Shown in pieces: positions 1 to 7,866 of a DNA stretch of 64,000 bases. The DNA comes from Streptomyces sp. NBC_01497 (lineage in GTDB: Bacteria > Actinomycetota > Actinomycetes > Streptomycetales > Streptomycetaceae), in the NCBI RefSeq assembly GCF_036250695.1, contig NZ_CP109427.1, forward strand, positions 186,001 through 250,000, in the 5' to 3' direction. Below the pieces are notes generated by a model. It saw only the letters and a program-made list of their open reading frames with translations. It did not search any database and was not told the DNA's origin. Every line of letters begins with the position of its first letter. Within the stretch, counting starts at the first letter, position 1. The position numbers and the translations under genes were made by a program.

Positions 1-337
1 CGATATGCAGCAGCTCGTGGTCGAAGCGGGTCCCCTTGTACTCCAGGAACTTGAAGCTGTGCAGCTCACCGGGCTCCACCAGGCCGGCCGGGAAGAGCGG
101 CGTGAGGATGACACAACCGTGGTCGATCGCGAACTGCTTCCAGTTGTTGCGGTAGAGCTCGGCCGAGCGTCCGGTGCCGTGCTGGATGACGACCAGCGGC
201 AGCGGATCCGCCTGCGCGGTGTGGTCCTTCGGCACGTACAGGGCGTACGACAGGCGCTGGTCGTGCCGGGAGGCGAAGAAGGGGGTGCCGCCGACGAAGT
301 GGGCGCCCTGGGAGTCGGGCTCGGTCGCGCTGGTCAT
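1..337 (-). CDS. alpha/beta hydrolase, N-terminal part (cut by window edge)
   Basis: The reverse strand from an ATG at 335-337 reads without a stop to the window edge, giving the first 112 residues of a larger protein. A GAGGAG ribosome site lies just upstream. The start has the pattern of secreted or cytosolic alpha/beta hydrolases of the PHB-depolymerase/dienelactone-hydrolase type: a beta-strand run ending in VIQHGTG (oxyanion-hole HG motif) near residue 55, then a second strand VILTPLFP. The catalytic Ser, Asp and His would lie beyond the edge, so activity cannot be judged. It is divergent from the GntR-type regulator gene, and the palindrome at 370-382 is 33 bases upstream of its start, where it would block transcription. 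This places it in the same regulon as the transporter and aconitase operon. Substrate unknown; an ester or amide bond of the island's nutrient is the simplest guess. Confidence 0.75.
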   Translation of the reverse strand, partial: MTSATEPDSQGAHFVGGTPFFASRHDQRLSYALYVPKDHTAQADPLPLVVIQHGTGRSAELYRNNWKQFAIDHGCVILTPLFPAGLVEPGELHSFKFLEYKGTRFDHELLHI

Positions 338-369
338 GTGGCGTACTCCTCGGAGGATCAGTGAAGTAC

Positions 370-382
370 TTATAGGCTATAG
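370..382. promoter_or_regulatory. 13-bp palindromic operator, site 1
   Basis: TTATAGGCTATAG has a perfect 11-bp inner palindrome (TATAG-G-CTATA). The same motif recurs at 5785, 11779, 19483 and 21378, each time in front of a gene of the island. It lies close to the start of the left-edge hydrolase gene on the reverse strand. Binding by the regulator at 10933-11601 is an inference. Confidence 0.75.
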
Positions 383-541
383 CTTAAATAGCCGTCGAAC
401 CAGAGGCACGCAAGGGCCGGTCGCCGCCAACGCCCGGTGGGACGCCACTGGGAGCCGCCCATCACCTCGACCGTTCGGACCGAGTCGCGGACGTCGGGCC
501 GCGCGCCGGGGACCCATCGTCGGCGAGTCGGCCGACCCTGG

Positions 542-557
542 TTTGGTATTTTTGTAC
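542..557. promoter_or_regulatory. second operator class, site A (upstream of GntR regulator 1)
   Basis: TTTGGTATTTTTGTAC lies about 80 bases upstream of the TTG start at 635. A near copy, TTGGTATTTTGTAG, is read on the reverse strand at 6641-6654 in front of the dehydrogenase operon. Sharing between the regulator's own promoter and one operon suggests autoregulation by the FCD regulator at 635-1564. Confidence 0.55.
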
Positions 558-634
558 GGATCCGGAACCAACCGCACTCGCAGCCGCGGGACGATGGCAG
601 TGTCAGCAGCCAACGAGACGAAAGAGGCCCGAAG

Positions 635-1564
635 TTGCGCAACACCGCGACCGGCGACACCAGCGCGGCTCCCCCCGAGGAGAGCGACCTCACGGCCCGG
701 TTGAGCGCCGAGATCCTCACGTACCTGCGCGAGGAGAACCCGCCGATCGGTCACCGGCTCACCGAGCGCGCACTCGCCGAACGGCTGCGGGTCTCGCGCT
801 CACCGGTGCGCAACGCGCTGCGGCAACTGCACCGCGACGGCTTCATCGAACGTACGGCGTCCGGGCGCTATCTCGTCGCACGCTCGGGAGCCGGGGTCAT
901 CACGGCGCACACCGTCCCCCCCGAGGACGAGGTCTATCTGCGGATCGCCGCCGACCGGCTGGACGGGGTCCTGCCGGACCGGATCACCAAAACCACCCTG
1001 CTCAAGCGCTACGACCTGACCCGGACCCAGCTCGACCAGCTACTGCTGAGGATCTCCAACGAGGGCTGGATCGCACCGCTGCCCGGCTACGGCTGGACCT
1101 TCCTGCCGGTGCTCACCTCGATGGAGTCGTATCGCAGCAGCTACCGGTTCCGGCTGCTGATCGAGCCCGCCGGGATTCTCGAACCCACCTTCCGGATCGA
1201 CCGGGAGGCGATCGAGCGGCGGCGTTCGGAACAGCAGCGGCTCGTCGACGAGGGCCTGGCCTCGGTGACCGGCGCGCAGCTGTTCGACCTCAACACCCGC
1301 TTCCACGAGACCCTCGCGGAATGCACCAACAACGACTTCTTCGTGGAGAGCCTCGCCCGCGTCAACCGGCTGCGGCGACTCATCGAGTACCGGCAGGCAC
1401 TGGTCCCCGAACGGGCGGTGATGCGTTGCCGCGAGCATGTCGAACTCGCCGACCTGTTGCTGGCCGGGGAGCTCACGGCCGCGAGCGCCTTCCTTCAGAG
1501 GCACCTCACCACTGTGGGAGTGGAGAAGTCCGGCCCTGGGGAGTCTCCGCAGGGCACCGCCTGA
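635..1564 (+). CDS. GntR-family regulator with two winged helices and an FCD domain
   Basis: A predicted 309-residue transcription factor. Residues about 15-80 form a GntR winged helix (LTERALAERLRVSRSPVRNA, then the wing GRYLVARS). Residues about 95-150 look like a second helix-turn-helix (TKTTLLKRYDLTRTQLDQLL, then a wing ending YGWTF). The C-terminal 150 residues form an FCD ligand-binding bundle, with the metal-type signatures LNTRFHETLAE and REHVELADLLLAG. Most FCD regulators are about 230 residues with one winged helix, so this one is long. I chose TTG at 635 because AAAGAGG precedes it and the first winged helix begins soon after; reading the frame further upstream gives low-complexity sequence across the likely operator. 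It probably represses itself and the operon at 6748-10921 through the TTGGTATTTT motif. The effector is likely a small carboxylate, unknown here. Confidence 0.85.
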   Translation: MRNTATGDTSAAPPEESDLTARLSAEILTYLREENPPIGHRLTERALAERLRVSRSPVRNALRQLHRDGFIERTASGRYLVARSGAGVITAHTVPPEDEVYLRIAADRLDGVLPDRITKTTLLKRYDLTRTQLDQLLLRISNEGWIAPLPGYGWTFLPVLTSMESYRSSYRFRLLIEPAGILEPTFRIDREAIERRRSEQQRLVDEGLASVTGAQLFDLNTRFHETLAECTNNDFFVESLARVNRLRRLIEYRQALVPERAVMRCREHVELADLLLAGELTAASAFLQRHLTTVGVEKSGPGESPQGTA

Positions 1565-1814
1565 CGCCTGACGCCCGTCGAGCGTCGAGCGTCGGCGGCA
1601 GGGAACGTTCGGCCTCCTCTCCCGACCAGCTCAGGACGGTCGGCGGGAAGTCCCGTGCGGAAAAGGGGTGTTGCCGGCGCTTGCCTGGGCAGCCTCGGCT
1701 CCCACGCCTCGCCGGGTCCGGCGCCCGCCCGCGAGCGCCGAGCGGCCCCCCGCCCCGCCGGGTCGAGGAGTACCCGGTTGCGAGGCGAGGGGCACCACGG
1801 CGCGCCGCCGGTCC

Positions 1815-3023
1815 TCAGGACCGCGACGTCACCGGCGTCTCGGACTCCGCCTCGGCCGACGCCGGCCGCGAGAGGCGTTCGGACAGCTTCGCGGTCGCCA
1901 CGAACGAGACCGCCAGCATCACCACCAGCAGCACGCCGATGGCGAAGATCCCGCCGCTGAGCGTCGGATCGGGGTCGCCGGCCTCGTCGCGGGACGAGCC
2001 CGTCAGGAAGGCGAGCACGAAGAGCACGCCCACCGCGAGTGCGACCTCGACCCCGACCAGTGCGGGGAAGGCCCGCAGCGCCAGACGGAACACCGAGCCT
2101 TCCTCCCCCCTGGCACGCGCCCTGGCGATCCGGGGCATCATCAGGAACTCGTTCACCCCGCCGACCAGGATCATCGTGGCCACCAGTGAGACCTTGACCA
2201 GCAGGAAGCGCCCGAAGCTGGTACTGAGCAGTTCGCCCGGACTGCCGATGTACGTCCAGGCCAGGAAGAGCCCGGTGATCAGCACGCACCCGACGGCGAA
2301 CAGCGCGAGTGTGCTGAACCGGGTCCACAGCTGGGCCCAGGTCGTACCCGCCGCCGGGGTGAGCCGGCGCCGGGCCGCGGCCAGCACCACCAGGCCGGTA
2401 ATGCCGCCGACCCACGTGGAGATGGCGAACACATGCAGGTGGTCCAGCAACGAGTCGACGACGGCGAAGGAGGTCTCCTTGCGGAAATCGGTCGGCAGCA
2501 GCGTCACCTGGTAGGCGGCAAAGACGAGCACCAGGCCCGCCCACACGACCGCGGTGGTACGGGCGCGGATCCGCGGCGACCAGAGCAGCATCAGCACCAC
2601 CGCGGAGAGCGCCCACATCAGGTACTGGACCAGTGTCAGCGTCCCGCTTGCCACCCACTCACCCGGGTTGGCCGGCACCCGCACGTAGTGCCAGATCGAG
2701 CTGGGCCGCAGGCCCACGCTGTAGGGAAGCTCCTTCCCCTTGACCCGGGACGCCTTCCCCGCGATCTGGAAATAGAGCGCCACCAGGAACCAGGTGCCGA
2801 TGAGGGCGAGGAAGATCCCCGCCCGGCGTTCGAGCGCGGTGCGGTCGGACGGTGCCACTGACGGCCTGCGCAACACCGGCCGCAACACGATCAGGTAGAG
2901 CATGCAGACCCCGATGGTCCCGATGAGACCGGCGAAGTAGGTCATCTTGGTGATGATCCGCCAGAGTTCAGGGGTCGGGTTGGCTGCGTTGGCCAGCACG
3001 GCATGGGCGATCTGCTGGGACAT
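1815..3023 (-). CDS. CopD-family polytopic membrane protein
   Basis: A 402-residue membrane protein with about eight hydrophobic segments. It resembles the copper resistance D / CopD family: conserved histidine-containing helices DHLHVFAISTWVGGI and a late helix with NEFLMMPRI. Family members are thought to move or handle copper at the cytoplasmic membrane, but many actinobacterial members are uncharacterised, so metal specificity is not shown. The ATG at 3021-3023 has a GAGGAGGCC ribosome site nine bases upstream; a longer reading adds a proline-rich segment without such a site. It lies 201 bases downstream of the ornithine aminotransferase on the same strand. No island operator lies next to it, so its link to the catabolic genes is doubtful. 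Confidence 0.75.
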   Translation of the reverse strand: MSQQIAHAVLANAANPTPELWRIITKMTYFAGLIGTIGVCMLYLIVLRPVLRRPSVAPSDRTALERRAGIFLALIGTWFLVALYFQIAGKASRVKGKELPYSVGLRPSSIWHYVRVPANPGEWVASGTLTLVQYLMWALSAVVLMLLWSPRIRARTTAVVWAGLVLVFAAYQVTLLPTDFRKETSFAVVDSLLDHLHVFAISTWVGGITGLVVLAAARRRLTPAAGTTWAQLWTRFSTLALFAVGCVLITGLFLAWTYIGSPGELLSTSFGRFLLVKVSLVATMILVGGVNEFLMMPRIARARARGEEGSVFRLALRAFPALVGVEVALAVGVLFVLAFLTGSSRDEAGDPDPTLSGGIFAIGVLLVVMLAVSFVATAKLSERLSRPASAEAESETPVTSRS

Positions 3024-3224
3024 CAACGGCCGGGCCTCCTCAGAAGTGAGCCACAGGGTTGAGTACGGGAACGCCCGCTGTACGGGGGCGGGTACGACCG
3101 GTTTCGGGAAGGGCAGGCGGTCGGACCTGTCCGGCGGGTGGTGACACGGTGGTGGGGCGGACACCCAGACCACGGCGCCCGGGACCGCACCAGGTCCCCG
3201 CGCCGAGTGGCCGGCGGCAACGAG

Positions 3225-4430
3225 TCAGGCGGCGAGTGCCGCTCGCAGGCGGTCGAGTCCCCAGTCCAGGTCTTCCTTGCTGATCACCAGGGGCGGGGCG
3301 AGGCGGATGGTCGAGCCGTGGGTGTCCTTCACCAGCACACCTCGCGTCATCAGGCGTTCGGAGATCTCGCGGCCGGTGCCGTGGGAGGGCGTGATGTCGA
3401 CGCCGGCCCACAGGCCGCGGCCGCGCACCGCCTGAACCGCTCCGCCGCCGACCAGCAGCCCCAGTTCATGGTGCAGGTGCTCGCCCAGCTCCGCGGCTCG
3501 CTGCTGGAACTCTCCGGTGTCGAGCATCGCGATGACCTCCAGGGCCACCGCGCAGGCGAGTGGGTTGCCGCCGAACGTCGAACCGTGCTCGCCGGGTGCG
3601 AAGACGCCGAGTACCGCCGCCGACGACACCACGGCTGACACCGGCACCACCCCACCACCGAGGGCTTTGCCGAGGATGTACATGTCGGGGACCACGCCCT
3701 CGTGCTCGCAGGCGAAGGTCCGCCCGGTGCGCCCGAGGCCCGACTGGATCTCGTCCGCGATGAACAGCACGTCACGGGCGCGGGTCAGTTCGCGCACCCC
3801 GGCCAGATATCCGCTCTGCGGGACCAGTACGCCCGCCTCGCCCTGGATGGGTTCGAGTAGCACTGCCACAGTGTCGTCGGTCATCGCCGCTTCGAGCGCC
3901 GCGAGGTCCCCGTAGGGAACGATCTCGAAACCGGGAGTATAGGGACCGTAGTCGGCCCGGGCCTCCTGGTCCGTCGAGAAGCTGACGATCGTGGTCGTAC
4001 GGCCGTGGAAATTGTTGCCCGCGACGATGATCTTTGCTTGGCCGTCGGGCACGCCCTTGACCCGGTAACCCCACTTGCGCGCGGTCTTCACGGCGGTTTC
4101 GACCGCCTCGGCACCGGTGTTCATCGGCAGGACCATCTCCATGCCGCACAGCTCGGCCAGCCGCGTGCAGAAGTCCGCGAAGCGGTCGTGGTGGAAGGCT
4201 CTCGACGTCAGCGTCACCCGCTCCAGCTGCGCTTTGGCCGCGTCGATCAGCCGCCTGTTGCCGTGGCCGAAGTTGAGCGCCGAGTACCCGGCGAGCATGT
4301 CGAGGTAGCGACGGCCCTCGATGTCGGTCATCCACGCCCCCTGCGCCGAGGCGACGACGACCGGCAGCGGATGGTAGTTGTGCGCACTGTGGGCCTCCGC
4401 CGAAGCGATGGCACTCGCCGATGTCGGCAC
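3225..4430 (-). CDS. rocD: ornithine aminotransferase (ornithine delta-aminotransferase)
   Basis: A 401-residue class III PLP-dependent aminotransferase of normal length for RocD. It converts L-ornithine plus 2-oxoglutarate to glutamate-5-semialdehyde and glutamate in arginine/ornithine catabolism. Seen motifs: NTGAEAVETAVKTARKWGY near residue 104, the cofactor-binding ADEIQSGLGRTG with Asp226, the PLP lysine Lys255 in ILGKALGGG, and GSTFGGNPLACAVA. It lies 438 bases downstream of the ABC substrate-binding gene on the same strand and may be read through from that operator-controlled promoter. Related class III enzymes use other omega-amino acids, so in this setting it could act on an ornithine analogue. 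RocD is the best reading because the N-terminal NYHPLPVV and RYLDMLAGYSALNFGH segments are typical of it. Confidence 0.9.
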   Translation of the reverse strand: MPTSASAIASAEAHSAHNYHPLPVVVASAQGAWMTDIEGRRYLDMLAGYSALNFGHGNRRLIDAAKAQLERVTLTSRAFHHDRFADFCTRLAELCGMEMVLPMNTGAEAVETAVKTARKWGYRVKGVPDGQAKIIVAGNNFHGRTTTIVSFSTDQEARADYGPYTPGFEIVPYGDLAALEAAMTDDTVAVLLEPIQGEAGVLVPQSGYLAGVRELTRARDVLFIADEIQSGLGRTGRTFACEHEGVVPDMYILGKALGGGVVPVSAVVSSAAVLGVFAPGEHGSTFGGNPLACAVALEVIAMLDTGEFQQRAAELGEHLHHELGLLVGGGAVQAVRGRGLWAGVDITPSHGTGREISERLMTRGVLVKDTHGSTIRLAPPLVISKEDLDWGLDRLRAALAA

Positions 4431-4868
4431 GAGAACTCCTTTCGTTCACACCGCACGTCTGAGGACAGGCATCCGGCATGGGGGTGGGTGCGTGTTCTCC
4501 GGCACGGACGGGACGTCGCTCCCGGGGCGCGCCTCGCCCGGCCGACTGGAAGCCGTCCCCGGCACGGACGGTGGGCACTGAGTACGAGGCGCGGCCGCGT
4601 TGCCCTGTGCCGCGCCGTGGTCGAGGGACTGCTCCGTACCGGCCGCAACACTCTCGGCGGCGGGAGGGCATCACGACGCCGTTGGGGCCCTGGCGGACGC
4701 CGTAGGGTGATAGCCGGGCCTGGGGGATCGGACGGCGCAGGGTGCTTATCCCGCCGGGCCGAGGGGCACTGCTCGGGGCCGGTCTCCCCCGGCGCCCCCT
4801 CGGGAGGCCGCCGGCGCGGGCGATTCCCGCCAGGTTCACCTGTCGGGATCACACACGCGGGCCGCGCG
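4431..4868. other. gap of 438 bases between rocD and the binding-protein gene
   Basis: No convincing reading frame, no copy of the island palindrome and no clear terminator. GC-rich partial hairpins are present near 4780-4825. The space could hold an attenuator or a weak rocD promoter, but nothing specific is seen. Confidence 0.5.
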
Positions 4869-5738
4869 TCAGCCCTGCTTCTCGATCTGCTTCTGGATCG
4901 AGGGCCAGTACGTGTACATCTGCTTCGGGTACGGCAGGTCCGGGAAGTACTTCTGATACAGCTTCAGGAACGTTCCGTCGTTGGCAAGAGAAGCCAACTG
5001 CTTGTTGTAGGCCGCGAGGAACGTGGTCAGCTTCTTGTTGACCGCCATCGCGCCGGGCTCGTCCTGGGGTTCGGTCAGGGATACCTTGAGCTTACCGGGA
5101 TGCTGCTTGATGATCTGGCCCACGTGGGTCGAGCCCAGGACCATCGCATCGAGGTTGCCGGCGAGCAACTGGCTGACACCGGCGCTGTCGGTGGCCTCCG
5201 AGACGAGATCCGAGGACGACATCTTCTTCTTGGCGAAGTCGGCCTGCGTACTGTTGGCGCCGCTCCCGACGCGTTTGCCGGCGAAGTCCGCGATCGTCTT
5301 CGCCTTTGACGTCCCGGGCACGACGACGACGTTCTGTCCCCAGAAGATCGGCTTGGTGAAAGCGACGCTCTTCTTCCTCTCGGCGCTGGCCACCAGGCCC
5401 ACCGACATCATGTCGTACTGACCACTGGTCATCGCGGGCAGACCGGCCTGGACCGTGGTCGTCTTGTAGACGATCTTGAGCCCCATGCGCTTGGCTATCG
5501 TGTCATTGAGGTCGACGAGCATCCCCACCGGCTTGCCGGAGGCGTCGGGGGACACGAAGGGGTAGTCGCCCGCCGTGATGGCGGCGGTGATGGTTCCCGG
5601 CTGGACGAGGCCGTAGTCGGCGCTCCCGCTCGAAGTCGATGTCGAGTCCGAGTTGCTGCCGCAGGCTGTGACGCCAGCCCCGATGACAGCGGCGACGGCA
5701 AGCACACTGACGCCTCGTCCCACGGTGAGTCGGTTCAT
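4869..5738 (-). CDS. amino-acid-type ABC transporter substrate-binding lipoprotein
   Basis: A 289-residue periplasmic-type binding protein (SBP family 3). The N-terminus is a lipoprotein signal with lipobox VTAC and Cys26 as the lipidation site, followed by a Ser/Thr-rich linker. The body shows the family pattern: GMLVDLNDTIAKRMGL, SGQYDMMSVGLVASAERKK, a ligand-binding VAFTKPIFW stretch and FAGKRVGSGANST. Such proteins capture polar amino acids or their derivatives outside the membrane. The matching permease and ATPase are encoded 6 kb away at 11904-13465, and no other ABC genes lie in between. The ATG at 5736-5738 starts the signal peptide. The palindrome at 5785-5797 overlaps its probable -10 box. 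Ligand unknown. Confidence 0.9.
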   Translation of the reverse strand: MNRLTVGRGVSVLAVAAVIGAGVTACGSNSDSTSTSSGSADYGLVQPGTITAAITAGDYPFVSPDASGKPVGMLVDLNDTIAKRMGLKIVYKTTTVQAGLPAMTSGQYDMMSVGLVASAERKKSVAFTKPIFWGQNVVVVPGTSKAKTIADFAGKRVGSGANSTQADFAKKKMSSSDLVSEATDSAGVSQLLAGNLDAMVLGSTHVGQIIKQHPGKLKVSLTEPQDEPGAMAVNKKLTTFLAAYNKQLASLANDGTFLKLYQKYFPDLPYPKQMYTYWPSIQKQIEKQG

Positions 5739-5783
5739 GGTTCTCCCTTGGACTGCCTGGATGGGCCCCGACGATGGTGCGTG

Positions 5784-5813
5784 ACTATAAGCTATAGGCA
5801 ATAAGGCAGTCAA
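5784..5813 (-). promoter_or_regulatory. promoter of the binding-protein gene
   Basis: Read on the reverse strand: -35 TTGACT (5808-5813), an 18-base spacer and -10 TATAGT (5784-5789). The palindrome at 5785-5797 covers the -10 box, as expected for repression. The start codon is about 46 bases downstream. Confidence 0.65.
5785..5797. promoter_or_regulatory. 13-bp palindromic operator, site 2
   Basis: CTATAAGCTATAG, a CTATA-N3-TATAG palindrome that agrees with the other island sites. It overlaps the -10 box of the binding-protein promoter. Confidence 0.75.
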
Positions 5814-5877
5814 CGACTTCGTGATCCGGTCGTCGTCCGGGGGCTCTCGGCCCCGGGACACACCGGCGCCCCACCCC

Positions 5878-6420
5878 TCAGGAGGCGTCGACGAGCCGCG
5901 CGAGCGCCCTGATCACCAGCCGGTAGGCCTCGTCGGTGAGGTGGATGCCGTCCACGTGAGTCGGCACCCCCGCCGCCACCAGCGGGGCCAGCACCTCGTC
6001 GGTCTCCACGGCACGGCCCAAATCGACGACGTCGCGCAGCACGTCCCGGTACGACGCCAGCACGGTGTTCGTCCGCCCTCGCGGTCCGACCCCGTCCTGC
6101 TCGATGACCGAGGGCGGCAGGAAGCCCAGCACCGTGGCGCGTGGGAAGGCCTCGACGATCGAGCGGAGATACGCGCCGAAGGCGTCGAGGCCGACGAGCC
6201 GCTCCGGGGCACAGTCGTTCATCCCGAAGGAGAGCACAACGACGTCAGGAGCCATCCTGGCCACCATCTCCACCCGGCGCGCCCCGTCGCGACAGGTCCA
6301 GCCGCCGGCCCCGCAGTTGATGACGACGATTTCCGTCACGGCCTCGTCCTCGAACTGATCGATCCGGCTCTTCGTGAATCGTCCCAGCATGCTGTCGCCG
6401 AACAGAACGACGGTCTTCAA
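5878..6420 (-). CDS. SGNH/GDSL-family hydrolase
   Basis: A small, 180-residue cytosolic esterase/lipase-type hydrolase of the SGNH fold. Block I is VVLFGDSMLGRF with the nucleophilic Ser in GDS, block III is SFGMNDC with the conserved Asn, and block V is HVDGIHLTDEAY with the Asp-x-x-His pair. The start is TTG at 6418-6420, preceded by AAGGGAGAA at good spacing; the first residues run straight into the first beta strand. The reading frame stays open far upstream through the next genes, but that part is antisense noise. It is divergent from the dehydrogenase operon and shares its regulatory region, so it is probably part of the same response. Family members deacetylate or de-esterify sugars, lipids or acyl compounds; substrate unknown. 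Confidence 0.85.
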   Translation of the reverse strand: MKTVVLFGDSMLGRFTKSRIDQFEDEAVTEIVVINCGAGGWTCRDGARRVEMVARMAPDVVVLSFGMNDCAPERLVGLDAFGAYLRSIVEAFPRATVLGFLPPSVIEQDGVGPRGRTNTVLASYRDVLRDVVDLGRAVETDEVLAPLVAAGVPTHVDGIHLTDEAYRLVIRALARLVDAS

Positions 6421-6618
6421 CGAGGTTCTCCCTTGTCGTCTCGGTGGCCCGGGTCCGACTGCGGCGTTCCCTGCCGCGCCGGCGACTTCGGACCGTTGCA
6501 CGGGGGCGGAGAAGCACGTGCGGGCCCGATCATCGGCCGCCCCGCACCGCTCGCCCACCATCCCTCCCCCACCGGCTGTCGCGGCCCGGCACGTTGTGAC
6601 TCCCTGGCCGACATGCGG

Positions 6619-6647
6619 TTGACAGGATGGTACTAGTCGCCTACAAA
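6619..6647 (+). promoter_or_regulatory. promoter of the dehydrogenase operon
   Basis: TTGACA (6619-6624), a 17-base spacer and TACAAA (6642-6647) match a vegetative promoter. The operator-like motif at 6641-6654 covers the -10 box. The untranslated leader to the ATG at 6748 would be roughly 95 bases. Confidence 0.65.
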
Positions 6648-6654
6648 ATACCAA
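6641..6654. promoter_or_regulatory. second operator class, site B
   Basis: CTACAAAATACCAA reads TTGGTATTTTGTAG on the reverse strand and matches the motif at 542-557. An imperfect TGGTA...TACCA inverted repeat spans 6628-6652. It overlaps the -10 box, so the bound protein would repress the 6748-10921 operon and perhaps the divergent hydrolase. Confidence 0.55.
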
Positions 6655-6747
6655 CAGTTGACCTGCTGCCGTCGGAACCCCGCTGCCAAGCGCCGGACTT
6701 CCCCCGACCGCGCGGGACCGGACATTCGGAAAGAGGCTGTCACCGCC

Positions 6748-7836
6748 ATGAAAGTTCTCGTTCTGCCCGGAGACGGGATCGGCCCTGAGATCGTCCCGCC
6801 GACACTGGAGGTACTCGAAGCGGCTGACGGGGCGTACGGGCTCGGCCTCGCCTTCGAAACGGCCGATATCGGGCTCGCCAGCCTCGCCCAGCAGGGGACG
6901 ACGCTCCCACAGGCCGTGATCGACCGGATCCCGGAAGTCGGCGGGGTGGTTCTCGGTCCCGTGTCGCACTACGAGTACCCGCCGCGCCAGGAGGGCGGAA
7001 TCAACCCCTCCGCGGAACTCCGCGTGCGCTTCGAGCTGTTCGCGAACATCCGGCCCTCCCGGTCGCGGGCGGGCCTGCACCGGCTGCGTGCGCCGATGGA
7101 CATCGTCCTCGTCCGCGAGAACACCGAGGGTTTCTACTCCGATCGCAACATGTATGCGGGAAGCGGTGAGTTCATGCCGGACGCGGACAACGCGTTCAGC
7201 ATCCGGAAGATCACCGCGCGAGGCTGCGAGCGGGTGGCCCGCACCGCGTTCGAGCTCGCACGCGCCCGGCGCGGAAAGGTCACGGCGGTACACAAGGCGA
7301 ACGTCCTCAAGCTCTCGGACGGACTCTTCCTCCGTGAGGTGCGCAAGGTCGCCGCCGGGTTCCCCGACGTCCGGCTCGACGAGCTGATCGTCGACGCCAC
7401 CGCCGCGGCGCTGATCCGGCGACCGGACGATTTCGACGTCATCGTGACCACCAACATGTTCGGCGACATCCTGTCCGACGAGGCGGCCGAGCTCTCGGGC
7501 AGCCTCGGACTCGGCGGCTCGCTCAACGTGGGCCACGACATCGCGGTCGCCCAGGCGGCGCACGGTTCCGCGCCCGACATCGCGGGCCGCGGCGTCGCCA
7601 ACCCCACGTCGCTCATCCTCTCCGCGGCGATGCTGCTCGACTGGCGGGGCCGCCGTGACGGGAACGAGGCCATGATCGCGGCGGCAGCGGACATCGAAAC
7701 GGCTGTGGAACGAGTGCTCGACGACCCGGCTTCCCGTACCCACGACCTCGGCGGAGGCCTCGGCACAGCCGAGTTCAGCGCCGCAGTGGTCGCCGGCCTG
7801 CGAGACCAGGTACGGGTCGCTCCCGGCCGGAACTGA
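6748..7836 (+). CDS. isocitrate/isopropylmalate-family dehydrogenase (NAD-dependent beta-decarboxylating)
   Basis: A 362-residue enzyme of the family that oxidises and decarboxylates 2-hydroxy acids with a beta-carboxylate (isocitrate, isopropylmalate, homoisocitrate, tartrate, malate). Seen: the N-terminal VLVLPGDGIGPEIV, the substrate-loop region LRVRFELFANIRPSRS, RENTEGFYSD, the catalytic Lys in VHKANVLKLSDG, the metal-site VTTNMFGDILSDEAAEL and GSAPDIAGRG. The substrate-loop residues fit neither classical isocitrate nor 3-isopropylmalate dehydrogenase closely, so the substrate may be a homologue of these acids. It is the first gene of a four-gene operon and probably works with the second aconitase (16746-19460). 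The ATG at 6748 follows AAAGAGG and begins the first beta strand. Confidence 0.85.
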   Translation: MKVLVLPGDGIGPEIVPPTLEVLEAADGAYGLGLAFETADIGLASLAQQGTTLPQAVIDRIPEVGGVVLGPVSHYEYPPRQEGGINPSAELRVRFELFANIRPSRSRAGLHRLRAPMDIVLVRENTEGFYSDRNMYAGSGEFMPDADNAFSIRKITARGCERVARTAFELARARRGKVTAVHKANVLKLSDGLFLREVRKVAAGFPDVRLDELIVDATAAALIRRPDDFDVIVTTNMFGDILSDEAAELSGSLGLGGSLNVGHDIAVAQAAHGSAPDIAGRGVANPTSLILSAAMLLDWRGRRDGNEAMIAAAADIETAVERVLDDPASRTHDLGGGLGTAEFSAAVVAGLRDQVRVAPGRN

Positions 7837-7866
7837 ACACACCAGCACCCGTCGAAAGGACCACGC

